DNA of 64,000 nucleotides from Ochrobactrum sp. Marseille-Q0166 (GCF_014397025.1 NZ_JACJUO010000002.1:1477501-1541500); one strand, 5' to 3'. Positions 36,231-45,476 are shown, numbered from the stretch's first letter. Program-made: numbers and translations. The notes: generated by a model not told the origin, from the letters alone.

Positions 36231-37844
36231 TCACTGTGCAATAAACACATCGGCCCAGTTGGAAACAGCCCATCGGGGATTGTTGGAGACGTTCTTCACT
36301 CGCTCATTGGCAACCGTGATAAAGCCCCACTCCGCCACATTGATGAGCGGCAAATCATCTTCGACGCGTTTCTGGAACTGATGATAAAGCGCGGTTCGCT
36401 TCTTCTCGTCAATTTCATGGGCAGCCTTGGCAATCAGTGCATCCAATTCCGCATTAGCATAGCCACCCTGATTGGAGAATGGCACGCCCGCTGCAATACC
36501 GCTTTCCACCAGAATGGTCGTAGAAATTGCGGGATCGCCACGATAGACGGTCGGTGCTATCGCAAGATCAAAATCGTGATCCGTATAGACTGCCTTCTGA
36601 TGTGCTGCTGAATCATTGTTGACGATACGCGCATCAATGCCGATTTCCGCCAGCGCCTGCCGCAGATAATCACCAAACTGTCTGGTTTCGTTAAAATAGG
36701 GGGCTGGAAGCAGCTTCAGTGCAAAGCGTGTGCCGTCCTTGCCGCGCTTATAGCCCGCCTCATCCAGCAGCGCATTGGCCTTCGCCACATCGAAAGGATA
36801 AGCGGTAACATCGCCCGTATAGAACTGGCCGTCATATTGCGGAACCGGCCCGGTCGAAGGCTTTGCATAGCCGAGAAAAATCGTCTTCACGACGAAATCG
36901 CGATCAATCGCATGGGCGATTGCCTGACGAACTTTAAGGTCGGACAGTTCCTTGCGTCGATGATTGATTTCGACAACCAGCTGATAGGTCAGCGCTTCAT
37001 AGCCTTTGGAAATGACATTCAACCCTGGCACTTTCGAAATGCGCGCGAGATCAGCCAGAGGCACGGCGGAAAACGCAGCAAGATCAATTTCCTCGGCTTC
37101 CAGCGCACCGGCCGCTGCGGCACGATCGGGCAGCACGCGATAGATGATTTCATCGAGATAAGGTTCACCCTCGCCCCAATAATCTTCATTTTTCGTCAGA
37201 CGATAATATTCACCGGTCTTGTGTTCGGCATATTTGAACGGCCCAGTGCCGATCAGCTTTTCATTGGCGGGATTGGCAGCAATATCCGTGCCATCAAACA
37301 CATGCTTGGGCAGTACCGCAGTCAGTGCTGGCATCGCATTGCGAATAAGCTGAAACGATGTTGGCTCACTGAAGTGGAAAACAGCCGTATGCTCATCCGG
37401 CGTTTCGACCTTTTCAAGCGTCTTGAACACCACGCGGCCGAGATTTTGCAGCGGCTTCCAGACCTGCATTGCTGAAAACGCCACATCCTCGGAAGTAAAC
37501 GGCTGACCGTCATGCCATTTTACGCCATCACGCAGGCGGAAGGTCGCGGTCAGGCCATCATCGGAGCCTTCCCAACTGGTTGCAAGGCGTGGTTCCAGAC
37601 CGTTTTCACCATCAAAGGACGCTTCGGCCAGCGGCTCGATCACCTTGCTCGCAACGAAGAAAACACCATTGGACGCAACAATTGCCGGATTGAGATTGCG
37701 CGGCTCGGAATCTGCAGCCACGACCAGCCGCCCGCCTTTTTGCGGTGCGTCTTCGGCACGCGCCCAATCAGGCAACAGCGGCAAAGCCGCAAGTGATGTC
37801 GAACCAACCAGAAATGCCCTGCGTGAAGCAATAAACCGAGCCAT
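36231..37844 (-). CDS. Peptide-type ABC transporter substrate-binding protein with a Tat-like signal
   Basis: Periplasmic solute-binding protein (SBP family 5) of 537 aa. The N-terminus MARFIASRRAFLVGSTSL has a twin-arginine S-R-R-x-F-L motif, followed by a hydrophobic stretch and cleavage near ARAED, so Tat export is likely. Family features: PRNLNPAIV, ATSWEGSDDGLTATFRLRDGVKWHDG, KLIGTGPFKYAEH. Substrates of the family include di/oligopeptides, opines, nickel and glutathione; sequence alone does not choose. An upstream in-frame ATG would add 24 residues before the signal and is not favoured. Confidence 0.9.
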   Translation of the reverse strand: MARFIASRRAFLVGSTSLAALPLLPDWARAEDAPQKGGRLVVAADSEPRNLNPAIVASNGVFFVASKVIEPLAEASFDGENGLEPRLATSWEGSDDGLTATFRLRDGVKWHDGQPFTSEDVAFSAMQVWKPLQNLGRVVFKTLEKVETPDEHTAVFHFSEPTSFQLIRNAMPALTAVLPKHVFDGTDIAANPANEKLIGTGPFKYAEHKTGEYYRLTKNEDYWGEGEPYLDEIIYRVLPDRAAAAGALEAEEIDLAAFSAVPLADLARISKVPGLNVISKGYEALTYQLVVEINHRRKELSDLKVRQAIAHAIDRDFVVKTIFLGYAKPSTGPVPQYDGQFYTGDVTAYPFDVAKANALLDEAGYKRGKDGTRFALKLLPAPYFNETRQFGDYLRQALAEIGIDARIVNNDSAAHQKAVYTDHDFDLAIAPTVYRGDPAISTTILVESGIAAGVPFSNQGGYANAELDALIAKAAHEIDEKKRTALYHQFQKRVEDDLPLINVAEWGFITVANERVKNVSNNPRWAVSNWADVFIAQ

Positions 37845-37966
37845 ATCGCTGCCCCTGAAATTTCCCTTGTTATGTTTACACCGGGTTTCAACGATTTGCA
37901 GGGAAAATCCTGTCACAGTGTCAATAAATATCGAAAATTGCTTCTCATTTTTGAAACGTTGAGTGG

Positions 37967-38746
37967 CTAATCCGCCGGCAATTCTCTCCGAGACCAGTCT
38001 TTTTTGGGGATGACGTCGCCAATTGCATATTGGAACGATGTGACGTTCATATCTTCTGGATTAATCTTGCAATCAAAATCAAGATTGTACCAATTTGAAC
38101 GGCTTCTGAACGCACCATCTGACATTTTCAAACTCGAAGCTGTCAACGCACCACCTGTGCGCGCCATCATATCGGGCACAATATCAGGCCGGTGATGCCG
38201 AATCTGCTCCAGCGCTTCTATCCCACAAATCTGAATAACCCGGTCTGTGGGAGAGAGTTTTCCCAAGGCCTGTTTCACGCGTGGATTTGAAAGTGCATCT
38301 TTTGAGTAAATTCGCCTGGCTTTAACCATGGGGGTCTGCTGCTCTTCGCCACTTGCGACACTGATGGCGGAGTTTTCAGCACTCAGAACCTGTTCACCCG
38401 CGGACGACTGCTTTTTTTCCTGATCCGACTGACCATCGACAGGTTGAGGCGTATCATCCCCTTCCTGAGCAGTCGGATCCGTCGGTTCAATTTTGGTATT
38501 TTCTTTTTCCTCATTTGTAGCTGTTTCATATGCCTGAGGTGCTTGCGCAGACTGGGAGGGCTCAACAGGCTTGTTCTCAGTTGGTTCGGGCGATGGCGCT
38601 GAAGGCGGCGGCACAAGCTCCACTTTCACATCTTCTGGCGCAACAGAATGGTTTGAAACCGGGAATGAAATCAACAGCAGAGTAAGCACGGCACTATGAA
38701 GGCAAACCGAAACAAAACCGCCCAAGACTGTATCCCTATCCACCAA
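37967..38746 (-). CDS. DUF930-domain protein with TonB-like architecture
   Basis: A 259-aa protein: one N-terminal membrane helix (about 9-29), a Pro/Glu/Gln-rich low-complexity linker (about 38-135) and a C-terminal DUF930 domain (about 145-250; NPRVKQALGKLSPTDRVIQICGIEA and FRSRSNWYNLDFDCKI). The helix-plus-proline-linker layout resembles TonB, suggesting the domain reaches across the periplasm. DUF930 is found mainly in Rhizobiales and its function is not known. Two cysteines (QICGIE, DFDCKI) may pair. Confidence 0.8.
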   Translation of the reverse strand: MVDRDTVLGGFVSVCLHSAVLTLLLISFPVSNHSVAPEDVKVELVPPPSAPSPEPTENKPVEPSQSAQAPQAYETATNEEKENTKIEPTDPTAQEGDDTPQPVDGQSDQEKKQSSAGEQVLSAENSAISVASGEEQQTPMVKARRIYSKDALSNPRVKQALGKLSPTDRVIQICGIEALEQIRHHRPDIVPDMMARTGGALTASSLKMSDGAFRSRSNWYNLDFDCKINPEDMNVTSFQYAIGDVIPKKDWSRRELPAD

Positions 38747-39138
38747 TGACGGCGTTCCCTTCGCAACTGCCTGATCACAGCATTTTCAGGCATTTCTTGC
38801 GCTATAATACCACAGCGTCACACGCTTCCTACACAGACAATAATGTTACAGTTTGCGTGAAACTCATTTTCCCTACAGAGCGTTATAAAGGAAATTTTAC
38901 CCTTGCCAAACACCCACCCTTGCATAGATCATGGTTAATTATGTGTTGTCGTATTTTGTGAGGAAGGATTGATACGGCAGATGCATGACGGGCTGAACAA
39001 AGCCCGTTAAACCGCATTTGCGGAGTCCTGTATTGAAGTATCCGTAAGTGCCTGTAGCTGAACCACATTAGAGTGCGCATCCAATTCAAAAATCGTTTCC
39101 CGTTTTTCGGGATGCGCTCAAGAAGAGAGGAAACAGAA
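38747..39138. other. Long intergenic region with two tandem hairpins and a dispersed repeat
   Basis: About 390 bp between divergent genes with no supported coding frame. It contains two adjacent perfect hairpins, ACGGGCT/AGCCCGT (38988-39007) and CCGCA/TGCGG (39012-39023), and at its right end a dispersed palindromic repeat. The hairpins could belong to a small RNA or to the leader of the gene to the right; no T-tract follows directly. Confidence 0.45.
39071..39119. repeat. Dispersed intergenic palindromic repeat (GCGCATCC...GGATGCGC type)
   Basis: Perfect 8-bp arms GCGCATCC and GGATGCGC enclosing TTTCCCGTTTTTCGG. The same architecture appears at 58227-58276 (GCGCATC...CCCACTTTTTGGGATGCGC). 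Elements of this kind are common between genes in Brucellaceae and Rhizobiaceae. It ends 20 bp before the start of the next gene, so it lies in that gene's leader. Confidence 0.7.
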
Positions 39139-39483
39139 ATGTCTAGTTTGCTGCCCCCACTTCATGACGGTCATGCACCGATCTATTTACATCATGCATT
39201 TCAGGACGCAGTGGATGCTTATGAGGACTGGAATCTTGAAACGGCTGAACCAGTCGTAGCAATCAATGGTAAGGTTACGCGCATCAGCGTCGTTTTCCGT
39301 CGCCTGTGGCGCTGCACCGATACAGTCCCGCGCCATACGCTTGAGGCATTGAGGGATATTGTTCCGTCAAATCTTATTCATTCGGAGCGCTGGAAAGACA
39401 ATGCAACATTCGCCGAAGCTGCCCATCTGATGCGGACAGCACTTGAATGGCGCAAGGCACGGCGTGTTCCTGTCGTCTGCTAA
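39139..39483 (+). CDS. Small soluble protein of unknown function
   Basis: A 114-aa basic/aromatic protein (MSSLLPPLHDGHAPIYLHHAFQD...). It has no signal peptide or membrane helix. The start follows GAGAGGAAA; the frame runs further upstream through the repeat, which is not likely to be coding. Followed by a good terminator. No family recognised. Confidence 0.7.
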   Translation: MSSLLPPLHDGHAPIYLHHAFQDAVDAYEDWNLETAEPVVAINGKVTRISVVFRRLWRCTDTVPRHTLEALRDIVPSNLIHSERWKDNATFAEAAHLMRTALEWRKARRVPVVC

Positions 39484-39502
39484 GCCAGACTAACTTATGC
39501 TG

Positions 39503-39528
39503 CGGGCGGGATTTACCCCGCCCGTTTT
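39503..39528 (+). terminator. Terminator after the 114-aa gene
   Basis: Perfect G-C-rich 8-bp arms CGGGCGGG/CCCGCCCG with an ATTTAC loop, followed by TTTTC. It may also serve the convergent TerB-like gene. Confidence 0.85.
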
Positions 39529-39549
39529 CAATTTGAAGTTATGAATTGA

Positions 39550-39960
39550 TCAAAGCTTGCGGAAACGCACTCGTGCGCTGCGCTCAATGGCTGCAACGGT
39601 AAGCTCATCCAGCGTCCATCGGTCACGCAGCATTTGAAGAAACTCAAGCTCTTCCTGCTCGACATGCAAGTCAGCCGCCGCCACTTCGACCGCCAGTGCA
39701 TAGGCGGTATCGTAGAGTTTTTCCGGCATTGCATCATGCGCAAGATCGAGAATCCGCTCCAGACCATCCTCAAACGCCAGAAGCCCGTAGCAATCGCTGG
39801 CAAGCTTTGGCAGACGTGCTGAATCAAAACCCTGAAAAACCGGCAGGCGAGAAACTACGTTACTAATGGATTCCAACTCGGCATCGGTCATTGTGGTGTC
39901 AGCGGCAGATGTCGTCACCATAATGTAAACGAGCGCGTCTTGCGGCGAAATATTTTTCAT
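39550..39960 (-). CDS. TerB-family tellurite-resistance-like protein
   Basis: A 136-aa acidic helical protein of the TerB superfamily. The family pattern is visible: ALVYIMVTTSAADTTMTDAELESI near the N-terminus, and AYALAVEVAAADLHVEQEELEFLQ further on, two acidic helix-loop-helix segments likely to bind metal. AGGAGC precedes the ATG. No other ter genes are nearby, so tellurite resistance should not be inferred. It is divergent from lysK. Confidence 0.85.
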   Translation of the reverse strand: MKNISPQDALVYIMVTTSAADTTMTDAELESISNVVSRLPVFQGFDSARLPKLASDCYGLLAFEDGLERILDLAHDAMPEKLYDTAYALAVEVAAADLHVEQEELEFLQMLRDRWTLDELTVAAIERSARVRFRKL

Positions 39961-40170
39961 CGAATGCTCCTGCATCGTCTCACCGGAATCATAGTTTCGG
40001 CTAATTTCCCGGAAAATTAGGGAGCCTGTAAGACTTGCGCAAGGAAATTCGGTCGGAATTGCTGTGGCAAAGATTGACGTGTGAGTTCCACCGCGCCATA
40101 GAGCAATGACACGTTTCAGTGTAAAAGATTTCAACAAATAAAGCCCTTCACAGGACATCAGGATAAAATC

Positions 40171-41826
40171 ATGACTTCGCACCGTCTTCCCGAAATTACG
40201 CTGACCCCGGAACTGACCGCGGCGGCTGCGGAAGCGAAATCGTGGCCTTTTGAAGAGGCGAAGAAAATCCTCAAGCGCTATCAGAAGACCGGTCTCCCTG
40301 AAACCGTGATCTTTGAAACAGGTTATGGTCCGTCGGGCCTGCCGCATATTGGCACGTTCGGCGAAGTCGCACGTACATCGATGGTGCGCCACGCGTTTCG
40401 CGTTCTGACGGAAGACAAGGTCAAGACCCGCCTGATCTGCTTCTCGGACGATCTCGACGGGATGCGCAAGATCCCAGACAATGTGCCGGACAAGGCAGCG
40501 CTTGAACCATATCTGCAACTGCCGCTTTCTGCCGTGCCAAACCCTTTTGGCGGCGAATACAAGAGCTTTGCCGAGCATAACAACGCAATGCTCTGCCGCT
40601 TCCTTGATACTTTTGGTTTCGATTACGAATTTGCGAGTGCGACCGAGTACTACAAGTCCGGCAAGTTTGATGCAGTGTTGCTGAAAGCTGTCGAGCGCTA
40701 TGACGACATCATGAAGGTGATGCTACCTACACTCGGTGAAGAGCGGCAGGCGACCTACAGCCCGTTCCTGCCGATCTCGCCAAAGTCTGGCCGCGTGCTT
40801 TACGTGCCGATGAAGAGCGTGGATGCCAAGGCTGGCACTATTACTTTTGACGATGAGGACGGCGTTGAAACCACGTTGCCCGTCACCGGCGGTAATGTGA
40901 AGCTGCAGTGGAAGCCAGATTTCGGTATGCGCTGGGCAGCGCTGGGCGTCGATTTTGAAATGTTCGGCAAGGATCACCAGACAAATGCGGGCATTTACGA
41001 CCGCATCTGCGAAATTCTTGGCGGTCGTGCGCCAGAACACTTCGTCTACGAACTGTTCCTCGATCAGCTTGGCCAGAAGATTTCAAAGTCGAAGGGCAAT
41101 GGCATTGCGATTGACGAATGGCTGGCCTATGCGCCGACCGAAAGCCTTGCACTTTATAACTTCCAGAAGCCTAAGACCGCGAAGAAGCTCTATTTCGACG
41201 TAATCCCGAAGGCCGTGGACGAATATTTCACCTATCTCTCGGCTTATAATCGTCAGGAGTGGAAAGACCGTCTGAACAATCCGGTCTGGCACATCCATTA
41301 CGGCAATCCGCCAAAGGTTGAACTGCCGGTCACATTCGCGCTGATGCTCAATCTGGTGAGCGCATCGAATGCAGAAAACCCGAGTGTTCTCTGGGGCTTC
41401 ATTTCGCGCCATGTGCCGGGTGTTACACCGGAAAACAATCCTGAACTCGACGCACTCGTTGGCTATGCGATCCGCTACTTCAACGATTTCGTCAAGCCTA
41501 CAAAGCAGTTCCGCACCCCTGACGATGTGGAACGCGCAGCACTTGAAGGCCTTGACGCCAAGCTTGCAACGCTACCTGCCGGGACCGATGGCACCGACAT
41601 TCAAAACGCCATTCTGGACGTTGCTCGTGCAATCGAGCGTTATCAGGATCACACCAAGAAGAGCCCTGAAGGCGGCCCCGGCGTATCGGTCTCCTTCTTC
41701 CAGATGCTTTATGAAGTGCTGATCGGTCAGGAACGCGGTCCACGCTTTGGTTCATTCGTTGCCCTCTATGGCATTGATGAAACTCGTGCACTGATCCAGA
41801 GGGCTCTTTCTGGCACATTATCGTAA
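40171..41826 (+). CDS. lysK: Lysyl-tRNA synthetase, class I
   Basis: Charges tRNA-Lys; 551 aa. This is the class I form, normal in alphaproteobacteria, spirochaetes and archaea, not the class II LysS of most bacteria. The HIGH-type motif is PHIG (residues 58-61) in [13 protein letters not shown], and the KMSKS-type motif is KISKS (303-307). The helical anticodon-binding part follows. No class II lysS is seen in the window. It has its own strong terminator. Confidence 0.96.
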   Translation: MTSHRLPEITLTPELTAAAAEAKSWPFEEAKKILKRYQKTGLPETVIFETGYGPSGLPHIGTFGEVARTSMVRHAFRVLTEDKVKTRLICFSDDLDGMRKIPDNVPDKAALEPYLQLPLSAVPNPFGGEYKSFAEHNNAMLCRFLDTFGFDYEFASATEYYKSGKFDAVLLKAVERYDDIMKVMLPTLGEERQATYSPFLPISPKSGRVLYVPMKSVDAKAGTITFDDEDGVETTLPVTGGNVKLQWKPDFGMRWAALGVDFEMFGKDHQTNAGIYDRICEILGGRAPEHFVYELFLDQLGQKISKSKGNGIAIDEWLAYAPTESLALYNFQKPKTAKKLYFDVIPKAVDEYFTYLSAYNRQEWKDRLNNPVWHIHYGNPPKVELPVTFALMLNLVSASNAENPSVLWGFISRHVPGVTPENNPELDALVGYAIRYFNDFVKPTKQFRTPDDVERAALEGLDAKLATLPAGTDGTDIQNAILDVARAIERYQDHTKKSPEGGPGVSVSFFQMLYEVLIGQERGPRFGSFVALYGIDETRALIQRALSGTLS

Positions 41827-41846
41827 GCACTTGATATTTTTATGAG

Positions 41847-41884
41847 AAGCCTCACCCTGAATGGTACAGGGTGAGGCTTTTTTT
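41847..41884 (+). terminator. Rho-independent terminator after lysK
   Basis: Perfect 13-bp stem AAGCCTCACCCTG/CAGGGTGAGGCTT with an AATGGTA loop and a run of seven Ts. The ATG in the loop is not a credible start for the hydrolase frame that follows. Confidence 0.96.
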
Positions 41885-41908
41885 GCCCGGTTTATAGCCG
41901 GAGCAGAA

Positions 41909-42859
41909 TTGATCGACCCCCAATGCGAACCCTTCGCCACAGGCTTGCTGGCTGTATCAAACGGCAATGAAATCTATTGGAAGGCATCGGGCAATCCGCA
42001 AGGAAAGCCAACCCTTTATCTTCATGGCCGCCCCGGAAGCGGCTTGCGCACGGGCAGCTATCGGCAACGCTTTAATCCCGAAAAATACCTTATCATCGGC
42101 ATTGACCAACGCGATAGCGGGTTCAGTCGTCCGCTGGTGATTGATGATCCCGATCAGCTTCATCTCAATACGACCCAGGCGCTGATTGACGATATTGAAG
42201 CTGTTCGAAATCATCTTCGCATCAATGCTTGGCTGATCGCAGGCTCATCATGGGGTGCTACGCTTGCGCTCGCCTACGCACAAGCGCATCCCGACAGGGT
42301 GACTGAATTGGCACTCGTTGCCGTCACGACCACGAGCCGTGAGGAAGTGAACTGGATCACCGAAGGCGTTGGATGCCTTTTTCCGGAAGAATGGGAACAG
42401 TTCGAGAAAGCCTCTTCAAGGTGCGCGGGTGAGCGGGTTGTTGAGGCCTATGCGAGACGGCTTGCCAATGGCAGTCTGGAAGAACGCTTGCAAGCCGCGC
42501 AGGATTGGAACGCATGGGAATCGACGCATATCTCGCTTGATCCGAATTGGACGCCAATCGCAAGCCGTTTCGATGATCTGCAAGGCCTCGCCTTCGCAAC
42601 GCTGGTTACGCATTACTGAGCGAATGATGGCTTCCTTCGCAACGGGGCTGAAATTCTAGCGAATATGGACCGGATTGCGCATATTCCGGCGATCCTGATT
42701 CGTGGACGCAGAGATTTTAGCGGACCGGCAATAACCGCGTGGAGGCTCCATAAAGCATGGCCTGCAAGTCGGCTGCGCGTTATCGAAACGGAAGGCCATA
42801 GCGGTCCGCTCTCAACGAATGAGATGCGGATGGCGCTCAACGCGTTTGCCCTTGGTTGA
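41909..42859 (+). pseudogene. Proline-iminopeptidase-like alpha/beta hydrolase interrupted by an in-frame TGA
   Basis: An alpha/beta hydrolase of the proline iminopeptidase family. From a TTG at 41909 behind CGGAG it reads LIDPQCEPFATGLL and onward, with HGRPGSG (usually HGGPGSG) and the nucleophile elbow GSSWGATLAL. A TGA at 42617-42619 replaces the family tryptophan in HYW, and the same frame then continues for 80 codons with family sequence (NDGFLRNGAEILANMDRI, the acid residue in RGRRDFSGP and the histidine in ETEGHSGP). The stop removes two members of the catalytic triad, so the gene is broken unless the codon is read through or is a sequencing error. Confidence 0.85.
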
Positions 42860-42879
42860 AATCAGCTCCGTTGACTCTA

Positions 42880-42919
42880 ACCTCATTAGTAGGTAGTACG
42901 TCCTACCTACTAATGAGGT
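42880..42919. promoter_or_regulatory. Perfect 40-bp palindromic operator upstream of tetR-eamA
   Basis: Left arm ACCTCATTAGTAGGTAG (42880-42896), spacer TACGTC, right arm CTACCTACTAATGAGGT (42903-42919): 17 of 17 bases pair. It ends 6 bp before the tetR start and overlaps its ribosome-binding site; a TTGACT at 42871 could be the -35 box. Autorepression by the TetR protein is the natural reading. Confidence 0.85.
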
Positions 42920-42925
42920 AGGACT

Positions 42926-43513
42926 ATGAGTATCGAAAAAGCTCCATTGGAAACTGCGCGCGACAAGTTGCTCAAAGCCGCTGCCGTTCTTTTTTATAAT
43001 AACGGTGTCGGTGGCACCGGAATCGACGCTATTGTTGAAAGAGCGGGCGTTGCAAAGAAGAGTCTTTACAACAACTTCTCCTCGAAAGCTGATCTGGTAA
43101 ATCAATATCTGGAAGCACGCCATGCCGAGTGGTTAGCCCTTTATCATGCACGGCTGGACCATGCGGCAACAGCCCAAGACAGGGTTCTTGCCGTTTTTGA
43201 TGCCTATCAGGACCATGCCGAGCATAAATATGAGCGCGGCTTTCGTGGCTGTGGTTCGCTCAATGCTGCGGCAGAACTAGCCGCGGACGATATTGGGCGG
43301 CAGGCAGTCAAACATCACAAACGGGAAGTTGAGGCGCTACTCGCCTCACATTTGACGGAGCTGCTGCCCGAAGCCCCTGATCGTGCCACTGCACTCGCAA
43401 GGCATATGTCTTTTCTGCTTGAAGGGGCAATATCAAGAGCGGGTCTGGAAGGTAATAGCGGCTGCGTTCAAGACGCCCATGCAATCGTCTCTGACATGCT
43501 GGAGGCATTGTGA
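42926..43513 (+). CDS. TetR-family transcriptional regulator
   Basis: Regulator of 195 aa. N-terminal HTH: GGTGIDAIVERAGVAKKSLYNNFSSKADLV (about residues 30-60), then a helical ligand-binding domain with RGFRGCGSLNAAAEL. It is translationally coupled to the downstream eamA gene (GTGA overlap), so regulator and transporter form one unit likely to be induced by the transported compound. The palindrome in its leader is the expected operator. Confidence 0.92.
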   Translation: MSIEKAPLETARDKLLKAAAVLFYNNGVGGTGIDAIVERAGVAKKSLYNNFSSKADLVNQYLEARHAEWLALYHARLDHAATAQDRVLAVFDAYQDHAEHKYERGFRGCGSLNAAAELAADDIGRQAVKHHKREVEALLASHLTELLPEAPDRATALARHMSFLLEGAISRAGLEGNSGCVQDAHAIVSDMLEAL

Positions 43514-44448
43514 GCAATTCATCTCGCGATTATACAATCGGTGTGTCTGCTGTTCTTTTTTCATCCGTTGTATGGGGAACCACCGGCACTGCGGCCACTT
43601 TCGCGCCAGAAGTCAGCGCTGTCGCAATCGGTGCCGCGGCCATGGGGGTGGGAGGCTTATTACAAGCTCTGCTCGCCGGACGCGGAATTATACGCAACTT
43701 CTCATTTCTGAAAAAGCAATGGAGACTTCTCGTTTTAGGCGGACTTGCTGTCGCCATTTACCCATTGGCGTTTTATGCCTCTATGCGGATGGCTGGGGTC
43801 ACCATCGGAACAGTCGTCACCATAGGCTCTGCACCGCTGCTTTCTGCACTCATTGAATACCTGTTCGACCGCACGCGGCTCTCACGTCAATGGCTTGCAG
43901 GCGCATTAATCGGTCTTGCCGGTATCGCGCTGATTACAGTTGCAGAAGGTGCAGACCATACAACGATGGAAACAAAAAGCTCTGTTGTTACAGGTATTTG
44001 CCTGGGCCTTCTCGGTGGCCTCACTTACGCACTTTATTCATGGACGGCACGCCGCATGATGCTCAATGGAGTACGCTCTTCTGTCGCTATGGGTGCCACA
44101 TTCGGGCTTGGCGGATTATTGCTCATGCCAGTTTTGATCGTGGCCGGTGGTCCATTTCTGGCATCATGGAACAATGCAGCAGTCGGCATCTATATGGCTA
44201 TTGTGCCAATGTTTCTTGGCTACGTCTGCTTTGGGATCGGCCTCGCACGTATTCCGGCCAGCATGGCGACAACGATCACACTGATCGAACCGGTAGTCGC
44301 GGCTATACTAGCCATCATTATCGTAGGCGAACGCTTGCCACTGATGGGTTGGTTTGGCGTTGCACTTGTTATCTCATGTCTCGTGGTGGTCACGGTTCCA
44401 CTCAAGAAGCCTCTGAGACAGGATCAGAAGGCTGTGGTCGCGACATAA
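43510..44448 (+). CDS. EamA-family (DMT) transporter
   Basis: Drug/metabolite transporter of 312 aa with ten predicted helices arranged as two EamA repeats (about 15-145 and 160-300). Typical motifs are SSVVWGTTGTAATFAP at the first helix and the conserved E of TLIEPVVAAILAIIIVGERLP near the end of the second repeat. GTG start behind GGAGG, overlapping the tetR stop. Substrate unknown; a small metabolite or toxic compound sensed by the TetR partner is likely. Confidence 0.9.
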   Translation: MSNSSRDYTIGVSAVLFSSVVWGTTGTAATFAPEVSAVAIGAAAMGVGGLLQALLAGRGIIRNFSFLKKQWRLLVLGGLAVAIYPLAFYASMRMAGVTIGTVVTIGSAPLLSALIEYLFDRTRLSRQWLAGALIGLAGIALITVAEGADHTTMETKSSVVTGICLGLLGGLTYALYSWTARRMMLNGVRSSVAMGATFGLGGLLLMPVLIVAGGPFLASWNNAAVGIYMAIVPMFLGYVCFGIGLARIPASMATTITLIEPVVAAILAIIIVGERLPLMGWFGVALVISCLVVVTVPLKKPLRQDQKAVVAT

Positions 44449-44467
44449 GCTTGATAACAAATCTCAG

Positions 44468-44507
44468 AAAAAGGAGAGCCGGTCTTTCTATATAAAACCG
44501 GCGCTCC
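44468..44507 (-). terminator. Terminator after the nuclease-like gene
   Basis: On the minus strand: GGAG and GCCGGT pair with CTCC and ACCGGC across one mismatch, with a 13-nt loop, followed by five Ts. On the plus strand it may also weakly stop the eamA transcript. Confidence 0.75.
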
Positions 44508-44516
44508 AAACTTAAC

Positions 44517-45476
44517 TCAATTTACAGGAGCAGGAGCTGGAGGAAAGTCTCCCTGCTGCATCGACGGCGAGGTCGGCACTGGTTCGATCTGCGGTACGCG
44601 TGGAGAAGAGCTTTCCAATGCGCCCCCATTAGCAGGTTCAAGCCTTTGCAAAGATGCATCAGGCTTGTTCCCGAAGATGCCCAAACGATTGTCTTCGGCT
44701 TTTTGCCCTGCTTCCTGATAGACACCACCAGCAATAGCTTTTGCCCAACCATTGGCAACTAACCACTGTGCGGGATCTTCATTACCGACGCTGCACTGCG
44801 TTGAAACAGCAGCGCCACTGTCGTTCTGCGGCAAACGACACATGACTGCACGCGCCCGCAACCACTGCCGAAACGCCGTCCGTGCCTGCATACCACATGG
44901 CCAGCTTTCGCCAGCCGGTGACTGGCAGGTTTGTTCAATCGGCATGACTTCGATGCCCTGCAGATCAACCGTGCGGCCCTGACTTTCGAGCCGACCGGCG
45001 GCAACTGCAACAGGACGTTGCAAAAGTTGCATCGGCTCACCCTCATCCACGGATGCTGCAGGCGCTGGTGGCTCTGGTGGTTTTGGCGTTGACGCCAGCC
45101 CCAAATCACTCAGAGGTGGGCGTGCAGGTTCGCGCTCAAGTCCATCCTGCTCCAATCCGCTTTGGACACTCTGACCGTCAGAGTTTTTTTCATCGATGTT
45201 TGGCGCGACTTCGGGAGCAGGTGTCTCTTGCGGTGTCGGACTATCTGCACCTGTGGCCTCATTAGGCTCCCTATAATCGAACTGCTCGACGACAATCCCA
45301 CTACCTGAACCCGTTTCCACTTTGCTTTCACCGTCGCCGCTTGCGACAATAGTGACTGGGCGATCAAGCGCGCCATAAAACGGCGCGACAAACGCGGCCA
45401 CAAGAATTGCCCCGGTTATGCCTGCAAAAACACCAAAAACAATGCGTGCATGGCTCTTCGTTTGCTGTTTCGGCAT
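44517..45476 (-). CDS. Membrane-anchored thermonuclease-like (SNase fold) protein, probably degenerate
   Basis: A 319-aa protein: N-terminal membrane helix (about 12-35), a Pro/Glu-rich linker to about residue 150, then an SNase-like domain (DLQGIEVMPIEQTCQSPAG through GWAKAIAGGVYQEAGQKAEDNRLGIFG). The family's catalytic pattern GIDAPE and the arginine of DRYGR are not present (GIEVMPIEQ and NDSGAAV instead), so nuclease activity is doubtful. The cysteines around SPAGESWPCGMQA are those of the Rhizobiales subgroup. Its start shares one base with the stop of the S24 regulator (TAATG), indicating coupling. Confidence 0.8.
   Translation of the reverse strand: MPKQQTKSHARIVFGVFAGITGAILVAAFVAPFYGALDRPVTIVASGDGESKVETGSGSGIVVEQFDYREPNEATGADSPTPQETPAPEVAPNIDEKNSDGQSVQSGLEQDGLEREPARPPLSDLGLASTPKPPEPPAPAASVDEGEPMQLLQRPVAVAAGRLESQGRTVDLQGIEVMPIEQTCQSPAGESWPCGMQARTAFRQWLRARAVMCRLPQNDSGAAVSTQCSVGNEDPAQWLVANGWAKAIAGGVYQEAGQKAEDNRLGIFGNKPDASLQRLEPANGGALESSSPRVPQIEPVPTSPSMQQGDFPPAPAPVN

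Noticed and set aside
39550..39960. Evidence for a tellurite-resistance cluster
   Set aside because: Only a lone TerB-like gene is present; no terA, terC, terD or terZ is seen.
40171..41826. Class I lysyl-tRNA synthetase as an unusual or transferred gene
   Set aside because: The class I form is the normal enzyme in alphaproteobacteria.
41861..41863. ATG in the lysK terminator loop as the start of the hydrolase
   Set aside because: It lies inside a 13-bp terminator stem-loop; the family N-terminus begins at the later TTG behind CGGAG.
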